Origin: Bacteroidota bacterium
GTDB taxonomy: Bacteria > Bacteroidota > Bacteroidia > Bacteroidales > Dysgonomonadaceae
Assembly: GCA_023388315.1 (NCBI GenBank)
Contig: JAEWGM010000036.1
Coordinates: forward strand, 62,001 to 126,000
Length of the DNA: 64,000 nt
Direction of reading: 5' to 3'
Shown: in pieces, positions 52,353 through 60,908 of the stretch
How positions within the stretch are numbered: the first letter of the stretch is position 1
Layout: every line of letters begins with the position of its first letter
Notes under the pieces: generated by a model
The model's input: only the letters and a program-made list of their open reading frames with translations
Told to the model about the DNA's origin: nothing
The model's database searches: none
Position numbers and translations under genes: made by a program

Positions 52353-53610
52353 CGATAAAAATATACATTCGCTCGATGACTTTTCCCTACACGTGAGTGA
52401 GAAGTTAAAGAATCATACATTGCCTGTTGATGCCGATGTGTGGCAAGGCATTGAAGAGAAACTGCCTCCGGCAAGGAGAACCGTTTCTGGCGTGTGGTGG
52501 TGGGCGGCATCCGCTGCGGCGGCAGTTATCGCGTTGCTCTTTTTGATTCAGCCTTTTTGGTTGCGAGAGATTGAAACCGAGGAGTTTGCGAACCGGCACC
52601 AAGCCACGAAAACGGCGCCGCCAACGGAAATTTTATCTGAAAGCAAGCAAGAGAGCCTGTCTTCGGCTGAAACCGAAAACACATCGCTTTACGCACAAAA
52701 AAGCGCGCCATCTAAACAGGTGAGAGCTGAGCAGCAACGAGTAAGCGAACAACAACCGTCACTCATTGCGGAGTATCTTCGCGATCGGTTAAAAGAAAAG
52801 GATGCACATGAGGAACTTTCACCTGTTGTTTCTCATCAAGAAGAAATAAAAGAAACTCCTCGCGATATTGCTGTCTTTGAACAACAAGAGGAGGCAACAT
52901 CAACGAAAACCGCTCCCGTAATTGACTCTGAAGATAAATTGAAAAAAGAAACAAATTTAATCGCTCGTTTAGGCGGAGGTGCCGGAGGTTTGGGCGGTAG
53001 TTTCGGTAGCGCGCGAGGCGAATTGTATGCCGACGCGCCCATCGGAACGGAATTGGGCAGCGATGCAAAAGGTGAGTATAACTCACTCACACCATCCGAT
53101 TATTCAGAAATTCATCATTTGCCACCCATATCTTTCAGTCTCATGGCGGAATTTCCGCTCAATGACACGTGGAGCATCGAAACCGGATTGATGTATTCTT
53201 TTTTGTCCTCTAAATACAAAAAGCCCAACGGAAATATATACACCGGCACATTGAGTTTGCACTATGTGGGAGTGCCGGTAAACGTAAAAGTGAACTTGTT
53301 TCAAAACAATTTGTGGCGAATGTATTTATTGGGTGGCGGCAGCGTAGAAAAAGGAATTTCTTCCGTTTACAAACAAACCATTCAATATCAAAATGGCCCC
53401 GATCACCATCTAGTGAAACGCACATCCATTAAAGGATGGCAGTTTTCATCGCACGTGGCCGCAGGATTCGATTATAGAATCAATAAAAACATTCGCCTGT
53501 TTGGTGAACCCCATATCATTTATTACTTCAACAACAACCAACCGATGAGCGCCCGCACCGAAAATCCGCTCACATTTGGTTTAAACATGGGTGTAAGAAT
53601 TCAATTTTAA
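52342..53610 (+). CDS. Anti-sigma-like inner-membrane segment fused to outer-membrane barrel
   Basis: 422 residues. Residues 1-48 are soluble and polar (SLHVSEKLKNHTLPVDADVWQGIEEKL), the place of an anti-sigma domain. One membrane helix (about 50-74, WWWAASAAAAVIALLFLI) follows. Residues 80-210 are a Gln/Glu/Ser-rich linker and 213-240 a glycine-rich patch (LGGGAGGLGGSFGS). The rest, from about 255, alternates like an eight-strand outer-membrane barrel (FSLMAEFPLNDTWSIETGLMYSF, YVGVPVNVKVNLF) and ends in aromatic GVRIQF. Taken literally, one chain spans both membranes and could report outer-membrane state to the sigma factor. The anti-sigma role is inferred from position. Confidence 0.8.
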   Translation: MPFDDKNIHSLDDFSLHVSEKLKNHTLPVDADVWQGIEEKLPPARRTVSGVWWWAASAAAAVIALLFLIQPFWLREIETEEFANRHQATKTAPPTEILSESKQESLSSAETENTSLYAQKSAPSKQVRAEQQRVSEQQPSLIAEYLRDRLKEKDAHEELSPVVSHQEEIKETPRDIAVFEQQEEATSTKTAPVIDSEDKLKKETNLIARLGGGAGGLGGSFGSARGELYADAPIGTELGSDAKGEYNSLTPSDYSEIHHLPPISFSLMAEFPLNDTWSIETGLMYSFLSSKYKKPNGNIYTGTLSLHYVGVPVNVKVNLFQNNLWRMYLLGGGSVEKGISSVYKQTIQYQNGPDHHLVKRTSIKGWQFSSHVAAGFDYRINKNIRLFGEPHIIYYFNNNQPMSARTENPLTFGLNMGVRIQF

Positions 53611-53623
53611 AGTACCATATGAC

Positions 53624-54880
53624 ATGAAAAAAGTATCGTTTTTACTCTTCGTTGCCGGATTGTTTTTATTGCTGGCTTGTAAAGATTCCGTAGAGGAATA
53701 TGTAACCTATAAAATGAATGAGCCCGTGTTTATGCCGGCGTCGGAATTTAGAAGTTCTGTAAACGTAGAAGCTCCTCAGCCCATTGAACAACAGGGGAAA
53801 ATCGCATTTTACAACAACTATTTGTACATCTCGCAACCAGGTAAAGGCATTCACGTAATTGATAACCGCAACCCGAAAAACCCAAAAAACATCGCTTTTA
53901 TCGAACTTTTGGGAAATGCCGATATGCACGTGCGCGATAATTTACTATATGCCGATTCTTTTATCGATTTGGTGTGGTTCGACATCAGTAACCCTGCCAA
54001 GCCCGTTCTGAAAGGCCGAAAGGAAGAGGTGTTCCCGCAAGCCCTTCCCCCAACCGATAACCAATACGGATACGATTACGAAAAAATAATGAATAGAAAA
54101 AACGGAATTGTTGTTGGTTGGAAAGTGGTGGAAAAGAAAGAACTGGTGCAAAAATACAGGCCCGATTTGGAATTTGGAGATAGCTTTTTCGGACCCGGCA
54201 CCAACACCGGAGGTGCGAATAAAAACGTGGGAATAGCCGGTTCCATGTCGCGTTTCGCCATTTACAAAGACAATCTGTATTCCGTTATCAACAATTACAT
54301 GACTATTTTCAACCTTGCCGCCGAATCGCCCGAAAAAGTGGAGGATTTTTATGTGGGATTGAATGTGGAAACCATTTTTAGTTATAAAGATTGTATGTTT
54401 TTGGGAACGCCCACGGGTATGATTATTTATTCTATGGAAAACCCCATAAAACCCGAGCGCCAATCTATGGTAGTGCACGTTTTGGGTTGCGACCCGGTGG
54501 TGGTGGAAGACGATATTGCGTACGTAACGGTTCGTTCAGGCGATTTTTGCGGCCAAAATGTGGATCAACTGATGATTATTGATGTGAAAGATGTGAAAAA
54601 ACCGATGCCCATTGCCACCTACGCGATGAAAGGGCCCAAAGGTTTGGGCATAGACAACGGAACGCTTTTTGTTTGCGACGATGGGCTGAAAGTTTTCGAC
54701 GCTAAAAATCCGTTAACCATCATGGCAAATGAAATGGCTCATTTCAGCGAGATGGACGGGCTGGATGTTATTCCGTTTAACAACGTGTTGATGATGATTG
54801 CCGATGACGGCATCTATCAGTATGATTACACCGATGTGAAGAATATAAAACTCTTGAGTAAATTACCTATTGGTAAATAA
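53624..54880 (+). CDS. LVIVD-repeat beta-propeller lipoprotein
   Basis: 418 residues. Lipobox LLLACKDS. Repeats of the type YLYISQPGKGIHVIDNRNPKNPK, LLYADSFIDLVWFDISNPAKP and ALFVCDDGLKVFDAKNPL are LVIVD units that build a propeller. It starts 13 bases after the barrel gene and so belongs to its operon. Usual annotation is surface or periplasmic lipoprotein of unknown role; a partner for the barrel is a reasonable guess. Confidence 0.88.
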   Translation: MKKVSFLLFVAGLFLLLACKDSVEEYVTYKMNEPVFMPASEFRSSVNVEAPQPIEQQGKIAFYNNYLYISQPGKGIHVIDNRNPKNPKNIAFIELLGNADMHVRDNLLYADSFIDLVWFDISNPAKPVLKGRKEEVFPQALPPTDNQYGYDYEKIMNRKNGIVVGWKVVEKKELVQKYRPDLEFGDSFFGPGTNTGGANKNVGIAGSMSRFAIYKDNLYSVINNYMTIFNLAAESPEKVEDFYVGLNVETIFSYKDCMFLGTPTGMIIYSMENPIKPERQSMVVHVLGCDPVVVEDDIAYVTVRSGDFCGQNVDQLMIIDVKDVKKPMPIATYAMKGPKGLGIDNGTLFVCDDGLKVFDAKNPLTIMANEMAHFSEMDGLDVIPFNNVLMMIADDGIYQYDYTDVKNIKLLSKLPIGK

Positions 54881-54995
54881 TTTCCCTGTTTTGCTCAATG
54901 GTTGTGCCGCCGGAGAAATTCGGCGGCTTTTTCGCTTACTTCGCCTTCTCTGTTATGATTCTTCTCGCTCCCAATATCTGTCATCCGTCAACATT

Positions 54996-55763
54996 TTACT
55001 CTTCCACGCCCTCTTGCATCGGCACAAAAACAAAATTGCCGTGTTCGGTTTCCGAAAACTTGTTTTCACTTTCTCGCTTAATCACCATCATTTTTTGTCC
55101 TTGTCGGCCGCCCAACGGCAACACCATCCATCCACCAATTTTCAGTTGGTTCAATAGTTTTTCGGGTACTTTTTCGGGTGCGGCGGTGATTAGAATTTTG
55201 TCGAAAGGCGCGTCGTCCGGCAATCCTTCATATCCGTCGCCGAAAAATAAATGTGGGTGATAACCTAAGTTGTTGAGCACTTTTTTGGCCTGTAAATGCA
55301 GTTCTTTGTATCTCTCAATACTGTAAACTTCGGCTCCCATTTCGCAAAGTACCGCCGCTTGATACCCGCTGCCCGTACCAATTTCCAGCACTTTTTCTCC
55401 TGGTTTCAGCCGCAATAATTCGCTCTGATAAGCCACCGTGTACGGTTGCGAAATAGTTTGATCCCTTTCAATGGGCAAAGGGCGGTCGTCATAAGCATAA
55501 TCACGCAGGCTTTTGTGCATAAACAAATGTCGCGGAATATTGCCAATGGCCGCCAAAACCCGTTTGTCGGAAATGCCTTTTTTTCTTAAACTTTCGGCCA
55601 GTTTTTTTGCTTCGGGATAGGTGTCTTGGGATGTATTGTTCGTCATATCAGTTTCAGGTTTAGCAGGTTGATTACGTTGGTTGTTGGATGCGCAGAGCAC
55701 GCATCCGCCACAAAAAACAACCATTAAAACGATTATAAACGCGTGTTTTACTTGTGTTTTCAT
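54996..55763 (-). CDS. pcm: Exported protein-L-isoaspartate O-methyltransferase
   Basis: About 255 residues from MKTQVKHAF. The core is a standard PCMT: RVLAAIGNIPRHLFMHKSLRDYAYDDRPLPI, SAM loop VLEIGTGSGYQAAVL, and ILITAAPEKVPEKLLNQLKIGGWMVLPLG. It repairs isoaspartyl residues. Ahead of the core is a clear export signal with cysteines (IIVLMVVFCGGCVLCAS), so the protein is probably a lipoprotein or periplasmic. SAM is normally cytoplasmic, which makes this location puzzling. The start nine codons upstream (MISQQKSKR) is also possible. Confidence 0.88.
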   Translation of the reverse strand: MKTQVKHAFIIVLMVVFCGGCVLCASNNQRNQPAKPETDMTNNTSQDTYPEAKKLAESLRKKGISDKRVLAAIGNIPRHLFMHKSLRDYAYDDRPLPIERDQTISQPYTVAYQSELLRLKPGEKVLEIGTGSGYQAAVLCEMGAEVYSIERYKELHLQAKKVLNNLGYHPHLFFGDGYEGLPDDAPFDKILITAAPEKVPEKLLNQLKIGGWMVLPLGGRQGQKMMVIKRESENKFSETEHGNFVFVPMQEGVEE

Positions 55764-55879
55764 TCGTTTACTTTTTTGTTGAGAAATCAAAGATAAGGAA
55801 TTCGTTTAAAAATAACACGTTTCATTTCTAATTTGCAAATAATTATCGTAATTTCGCTTTAGTTTATTTTCAGGTAGAT

Positions 55880-57049
55880 ATGCAAAAACTGATTTTTATA
55901 TTCTCTTTGTGGATTTTTACAACATTCTCTTTTATGGCTCAGAACAACGATGCGAATCAAATCATACAGTCGATACAGGAAAAATATGCGCCCGATAAAC
56001 GTGTGGTGCTTTTCAATATAAAAACGGCAGTTCAGGAAGATGGAACCGTTGTTTTGGAAGGTGAAACCTCTCATCGCGAGGCGTATGAAGAATTGACGCG
56101 CTTGTCCGGCGTTGATAAAACCAACGTAAGGCTGCTGCCCGATGAGGTGATTGGCGAAAAAGAATGGGGTGTTATTTACAACTCAGTTGAAAAGTTGCAT
56201 TCGAGCAACTCGTATGCCACCGAAACCATTACCGAAGTGCTGCTGGGGATGCCTGTGAAGTTATTGGACAAAAAAGGCGGATGGCGACGCGTGCAAACGC
56301 CCGAAGGATATATTGGGTGGGTTTCGGGCGCCATTCAACCAATGACGGAAGCGGATTTGGCGGTCTATAACAAAAAACCAAAAATAGTGGTAACCAGCCT
56401 TTACGCGCTTTCCTACGAAAAACCGGATGTGGACTCGCAAACAATTTCCAATTTGACTGTCGGAAATATGTTGGAGTTGAAGGGCGAGCGCGGCGATTTT
56501 TTTCACATTGCCTATCCCGATGGGCGCGAAGCTTTTTTGAAAAAATCGGATGCCAAAGAGCAGAATAAATGGCTGGAAAATATCGTTCTATCGCGAGAAA
56601 GCATTGTGAGCGCCTCCAAAAAATTTATGGGAATTCCCTATGTTTGGGGTGGCACTTCCGCACAAGGATTGGATTGTAGTGGTTTCTCCAAATTGGTTTA
56701 TTTTCTTCACGGGCTCATTCTTCCCCGAGATGCTTCACAACAAGTGTTTAACGGAAAATTAATCGATGAAACGGGCGATTTTGGGCAACTGCAATTGGGT
56801 GACTTGGTGTTTTTCGGTACCAAAGCCAGCGACGAGAACCCGAGAGAGCGCGTGGTTCACGTGGGGATTTACATCGGCAATAACCGCTTTATTCACGCGT
56901 CCGATTATATTCAAATTGGCAGTTTTGACCCTGCCGATGAGCTTTTCGATGAATTCAACACCAACCGTTATTTGCGCACGAAAAGAATCATTGGCCAAGA
57001 AGGAACAAAAGGGATTGAACGGATTATGGAGAATGCGTTTTATAAATAA
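55880..57049 (+). CDS. SH3-domain NlpC/P60 (C40) murein peptidase
   Basis: 389 residues. Signal peptide (FIFSLWIFTTFSFMAQ), two SH3b-like segments (about 110-225), and a C-terminal NlpC/P60 domain with the catalytic Cys in GLDCSGFSKLVYF (near residue 271), His in RVVHVGIYIG and His in RFIHASDY. It resembles YkfC-like gamma-D-glutamyl-diamino-acid endopeptidases that trim murein stem peptides. The dipeptide epimerase two genes downstream is the usual metabolic partner, with a Fic gene between. Periplasmic. Confidence 0.92.
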   Translation: MQKLIFIFSLWIFTTFSFMAQNNDANQIIQSIQEKYAPDKRVVLFNIKTAVQEDGTVVLEGETSHREAYEELTRLSGVDKTNVRLLPDEVIGEKEWGVIYNSVEKLHSSNSYATETITEVLLGMPVKLLDKKGGWRRVQTPEGYIGWVSGAIQPMTEADLAVYNKKPKIVVTSLYALSYEKPDVDSQTISNLTVGNMLELKGERGDFFHIAYPDGREAFLKKSDAKEQNKWLENIVLSRESIVSASKKFMGIPYVWGGTSAQGLDCSGFSKLVYFLHGLILPRDASQQVFNGKLIDETGDFGQLQLGDLVFFGTKASDENPRERVVHVGIYIGNNRFIHASDYIQIGSFDPADELFDEFNTNRYLRTKRIIGQEGTKGIERIMENAFYK

Positions 57050-57058
57050 TCTTTGCTG

Positions 57059-57832
57059 ATGCAACTAACAAACCGAAAATATTTGGCAGCTTATATGGAT
57101 TCAATCGGAAATCAAATTCCGTATTTGATTGACCGGTTCGACTTTTCTAAGAATCGTCGGAGTTTTGACTATCTTACAAAAGTGTCCGCCGTTTACTCGT
57201 CTAATATTGAGGGGAATAGCATCGACTTAAATTCGTTCATGAATTATGAACTCAACAAAGATAAGTTTAAACCCGGAAAGGAAATTGAAGAAATCGAGCA
57301 ACTGGTGTCCGCCTATGAATTTGCACAGGCGAACAGTCTTTCGGAAAAAAACTTGCTGAAATCACATGAAATTCTCTCCAAGCCTTTGCTTATAAAAAGC
57401 AAGCGCGGAAAATATCGGATTGAACCCGTTGGCGTGTTTGGCTCTTCGGGAATGGCGTACTTAGCGGTAGAACCGGAGTTTGTGGCCGAGCAAATGGGAC
57501 TGTTTTTTAGGGAAATAAGCGAATTGCTGGAAAATGATTTAACGGAAACGGAAGTTTTCTACTTTGCATCGCTCATTCATTTGCGTTTCGCGCACATCCA
57601 CCCCTTCAGAGACGGAAACGGCCGTGCTGCCCGTTTGCTTGAAAAGTGGTTTCTCGCTGAAAAACTGGGAAGTCGCTTTTGGGAAATCCCATCAGAAGAA
57701 TATTACAAAAAAAATCAGCGCGAATATTACGACAACATACATTTGGGCGTAAATTTTTATGAATTGAATTACGATCGTTGCTTACCGTTTCTTGCAATGT
57801 TGCCCAACTGTTTAAAAAATAATCTTCAGTAA
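57059..57832 (+). CDS. Fic family AMP-transferase, class II
   Basis: About 257 residues from MQLTNRKYLAAYMDS. The Fic active-site loop is complete: HPFRDGNGRAAR (near residue 184). An N-terminal inhibitory helix motif, SSNIEGNS (near residue 49), places it in class II, where the Glu blocks ATP until released. Such proteins transfer AMP to Ser, Thr or Tyr of target proteins and can autoregulate. The ATG was preferred to a TTG two codons earlier. It begins 9 bases after the NlpC/P60 gene and ends 28 bases before the epimerase gene, so it is read with both. Target unknown. Confidence 0.92.
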   Translation: MQLTNRKYLAAYMDSIGNQIPYLIDRFDFSKNRRSFDYLTKVSAVYSSNIEGNSIDLNSFMNYELNKDKFKPGKEIEEIEQLVSAYEFAQANSLSEKNLLKSHEILSKPLLIKSKRGKYRIEPVGVFGSSGMAYLAVEPEFVAEQMGLFFREISELLENDLTETEVFYFASLIHLRFAHIHPFRDGNGRAARLLEKWFLAEKLGSRFWEIPSEEYYKKNQREYYDNIHLGVNFYELNYDRCLPFLAMLPNCLKNNLQ

Positions 57833-57860
57833 ATTAAAAGCGAATACGCTTTTCGAAACT

Positions 57861-59009
57861 ATGAAACAATCCCGGCGTCAATTTATAAAATCATCCGCTA
57901 TGGCGGCTGCGGCTCTATCGTTGCCGTCGTTGCCAGCGTTTTCCAAAACCAAACAAACAAAACCAACCCGCATGAAACTATTCTGGACTCCTTACGACTT
58001 GCAACTGCGCCACACTTTCACCATCTCAGGCTTTTCGCGCAAAACTACGCCTGTGGTACTCACAAAAATTGAATATGATGGATTGGTGGGTTATGGCGAA
58101 GCATCACTTCCGCCTTATTTGGGAGAAACGCAGGCATCGGTAATCGAGTTTTTGAAAAAAGTGGATTTGTCCGCTTTTTCCGACCCCACACATTTGGATG
58201 AAATTCTGGAATATGTGGATGGCATCGCCATTGGAAATACGGCGGCAAAAGCAGCCGTGGATATCGCTTTGCACGATTTGGCGGGAAAAATAATCGGTGC
58301 GCCGTGGTACAAAATGTACGGATTGGATAAAACAAACGTTCCCGATACCACTTTCACCATCGGTATCGACACGGACGAGGTGGTGCGTGAAAAAACACGC
58401 GAAGCGCTGGGGCGTTTCAATATTCTGAAAATAAAAGTAGGCGGGCCGGACGATAAACGGATGATTGAAGCCATCCGCTCCGTTACCGATTTACCGTTGG
58501 CGGTGGATGCCAATCAGGGATGGGAAGACCGCCAAACGGCGCTGGATATGATTCACTGGCTGAAAGAAAAAGGCATTGTGATGGTGGAACAGCCCATGCC
58601 TAAAAACGATTTAGACGAAATAGCGCGGCTAACCGAAGAAAGCCCGCTTCCCATTTTCGCGGACGAGTCGCTTCAACGCCTTGCCGATATCGAGCGCCTG
58701 AAAGGCGTATTTTCGGGCATCAACATTAAATTGATGAAATGCACCGGCATGCGCGAAGCATGGAAAATGCGCAATTTTGCCGAAGCACTGGGTATGCGGG
58801 TGATGATGGGCTGTATGACGGAAACATCGTGTGCCATTTCCGCCGCATCGCAACTGTATGCGGGAATGGATTTTGCCGATCTCGACGGCGCGCTGTTAAT
58901 CGGCAACGATTGTTTTGATGGCGCTCAATTGCAGAACGGCAAAATTATCGCTAGCGATTTACCGGGAATAGGGGTGAAGTTGACAAAAAATATTTCGTTT
59001 GAAGGGTAG
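57861..59009 (+). CDS. Dipeptide (L-Ala-D/L-Glu-type) epimerase with export signal
   Basis: 382 residues of the enolase superfamily. The acid-base set is visible: ILKIKVGG (KxK lysines), VDANQGW and EQPMP and ADESL (metal ligands Asp, Glu, Asp), and INIKLMKCTG (second catalytic Lys). It epimerises the D-Glu-containing dipeptide from murein so that ordinary peptidases can use it. The N-terminus SRRQFIKSSAMAAAALSLPSLPAFS looks like a twin-arginine signal (RRQFIK), implying periplasmic work, in agreement with the exported NlpC/P60 enzyme of the same run. Confidence 0.92.
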   Translation: MKQSRRQFIKSSAMAAAALSLPSLPAFSKTKQTKPTRMKLFWTPYDLQLRHTFTISGFSRKTTPVVLTKIEYDGLVGYGEASLPPYLGETQASVIEFLKKVDLSAFSDPTHLDEILEYVDGIAIGNTAAKAAVDIALHDLAGKIIGAPWYKMYGLDKTNVPDTTFTIGIDTDEVVREKTREALGRFNILKIKVGGPDDKRMIEAIRSVTDLPLAVDANQGWEDRQTALDMIHWLKEKGIVMVEQPMPKNDLDEIARLTEESPLPIFADESLQRLADIERLKGVFSGINIKLMKCTGMREAWKMRNFAEALGMRVMMGCMTETSCAISAASQLYAGMDFADLDGALLIGNDCFDGAQLQNGKIIASDLPGIGVKLTKNISFEG

Positions 59010-59063
59010 AGCGGATTTGAAGTTAAGTCTTTTTTTTGTTAGGCTGTTGTGTTTGTTTGTGGG

Positions 59064-59459
59064 TCATTTGACAAGCTCGTTAAATAATCGGTTGAATGTT
59101 TTCTCTAAATCGGTGGTTTTTCCCGGATGAGGACGAGAGGTTTGAACCACCGAACTCCTAACCGATGTTAACCACCTGAACCGCTCCGGAATATCCAATA
59201 AAGCAATGGGTCCGCTATCTTTTTTGCCTTCGGCAATAGCTTTTAATGTAGAAAGGTTATCAAGAATATCTTCGTATTCTAAATTGGATTGCATTAATTC
59301 AAATTTCTTGTTGCAAAGGTGATATTCCAGCCGAATATACGCTTCTTTTTTGGAAAAAAGAATGAGCCCGATATTGAAAAACTCTTCTCGTTCCACTTTG
59401 GGAACCAGTCGAATAACGGCGTATTCGTATAGTTTAACCTCTTGCATGTTTAATTTCAT
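59064..59459 (-). CDS. DUF3037 domain protein
   Basis: 131 residues. The DUF3037 pattern is clear: LYEYAVIRLVPKVEREEFFNIGLILFSKKEAYIRLEYHL at the start and RPHPGKTTDLEKTFNRLFNELV at the end. Function is unknown. It overlaps the end of the HipA-like kinase gene by 26 bases (14 if the internal Met5 is used), so the two are translated together. DUF3037 genes are often found beside HipA-like kinases, so a regulator or antitoxin-like role is plausible but unproven. Confidence 0.85.
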   Translation of the reverse strand: MKLNMQEVKLYEYAVIRLVPKVEREEFFNIGLILFSKKEAYIRLEYHLCNKKFELMQSNLEYEDILDNLSTLKAIAEGKKDSGPIALLDIPERFRWLTSVRSSVVQTSRPHPGKTTDLEKTFNRLFNELVK

Positions 59460-60216
59460 TTACAAAATTCTGAGAATTCCGAAGCCGCGTTGTAAGGAAG
59501 TTACGGTACACCTCACGAATTTCATTGGGGTTTTCTTTTGTGTCGCGCCAAAGAAGCCATTCATCGGGAAGGAGTTTGGTGAGTTCATCGAAAAAAAGTT
59601 CCGATAATTTTTCTCTTGCCCACGCATCCGCTTCGTTAATCATAGAGGCCTGCGGGAGCAACACATGATCTTTTATGTGAGGGAACGGATTAAGTGCATG
59701 CTTTTCAAAATCTTTCCAAGAGTGATGGAAGTAAAATGAGGCACCGTTATCTATAATCCATAACTCTTTGTGCCACAAAAGCAGGTTGGTGTTGTTAAAT
59801 GTGCGGTCTATATTGGTGATAAACGCGTCTAACCACACGATTTTTGATGCCAAGAACGGATCAATTTTTACAGACGGATCATACGCGATGGCTCCTGAAA
59901 GATAGTGTAGTCCAAGGTTTAACCCTTCACTGCCTTTCAACAAATCCTGAATTTCTTCATCGCCTTCGGTGCGGCCAAAATCAACGTCTAAATAGGCAAA
60001 AACCAATTCGGGTATATTCAGTTCCAGGGTTTTGGCAATTTGTCCGCCCAGCAATTCGGAAATGAGCATTTTTGTACCGTGTCCCGCGCCGCGAAACTTC
60101 AACACATATTTGAAATCATCATCGGCCTCGGCCAAAGCAGGCAATGAGCCGCCTTCACGTAGGGGCAAAATATAGCGCATAACCGTTACCGTGCGAAGAA
60201 ATGTGTTTTTTTCCAT
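59434..60216 (-). CDS. HipA-like kinase (short form)
   Basis: 260 residues, much shorter than classical HipA at over 400. A nucleotide-binding lysine lies in YVLKFRGAGHGTK (near residue 38); the catalytic region is WLDAFITNIDRTFNNTNLLLW (Asp, Asn and Asp-Arg order), with IIDNGASF as the metal-binding motif. The HipB antitoxin and the HipA N-subdomain are absent. It is co-translated with DUF3037. Likely a protein kinase of the HipA_2 type; neither toxicity nor substrate can be inferred. Confidence 0.85.
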   Translation of the reverse strand: MEKNTFLRTVTVMRYILPLREGGSLPALAEADDDFKYVLKFRGAGHGTKMLISELLGGQIAKTLELNIPELVFAYLDVDFGRTEGDEEIQDLLKGSEGLNLGLHYLSGAIAYDPSVKIDPFLASKIVWLDAFITNIDRTFNNTNLLLWHKELWIIDNGASFYFHHSWKDFEKHALNPFPHIKDHVLLPQASMINEADAWAREKLSELFFDELTKLLPDEWLLWRDTKENPNEIREVYRNFLTTRLRNSQNFVNEIKHARG

Positions 60217-60232
60217 TAGCGCAAAAATACAA

Positions 60233-60787
60233 TTATTTGTCCTCTTGTAGATCGTCCGCTTTTACTAAAATGCAACCCGCTTGAAACATTTCCTGTAATG
60301 CCTTTTTGTCGTCGCCGGGCTGGGCGTTCACGGGTTTCACGGCATCGGTAATGAGGTAAGTGTGAAAGCCTTCTTTAATGGCATCCAAAACCGATGCTTT
60401 TACGCAATAATCGGTGGTTAAGCCGCAGACATAGAGGTTGATAATATGATTATCTCTGAGATAATCGGGCAGCGATGCGTTGGTGGCCTCAAAAGCTGAA
60501 TAGCCATCGTCTTTATTCTCTGTGCCTTTCAGTAGTTTTAGGTTGATTTTTTCGGTTTTTAAATCGGGGTGGAAGTCGGCGCCGTGCGTGTTGGCAATGC
60601 AATGTGGCGGCCATTTTTCGAAATGAATAGAATCTTCGGGATGCCAGTCTTGCGATGAAATCACCACATCGAACTGATCAATTATGCTGTTGATAACGGG
60701 TACCACTTTGTCGCCATCTTCTACACCCAGCGCGCCGCCGGGGCAAAAATCGTTTTGAACGTCTACTATTAATAATGCTTTTTTCAT
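60233..60787 (-). CDS. pncA: Nicotinamidase
   Basis: 184 residues. It converts nicotinamide to nicotinate in NAD salvage. Catalytic triad D9 (VDVQNDFCPGG), a lysine near residue 87 (LKGTE) and C128 (CGLTTDYCVKAS); metal ligands in SQDWHPEDSIHF. Cytoplasmic. It lies 17 bases upstream of the HipA-like gene on the same strand, so they may share a transcript, which links a kinase pair to NAD metabolism only by position. Confidence 0.94.
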   Translation of the reverse strand: MKKALLIVDVQNDFCPGGALGVEDGDKVVPVINSIIDQFDVVISSQDWHPEDSIHFEKWPPHCIANTHGADFHPDLKTEKINLKLLKGTENKDDGYSAFEATNASLPDYLRDNHIINLYVCGLTTDYCVKASVLDAIKEGFHTYLITDAVKPVNAQPGDDKKALQEMFQAGCILVKADDLQEDK

Positions 60788-60908
60788 TGTTCTTTGTTTT
60801 TAGAAGCCTTGCTGCTTTAGAATTATAACAATGAAAAAGAAATTGAGTTCAAACACCCCTATCGGGACAAGCGATTTCCAAATAGCTTGATTTGAAAAAT
60901 CAGTAAAA

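Noticed and set aside
54870..55260. Plus-strand frames after the LVIVD gene
   Set aside because: They overlap the conserved minus-strand pcm gene and have no recognisable features.
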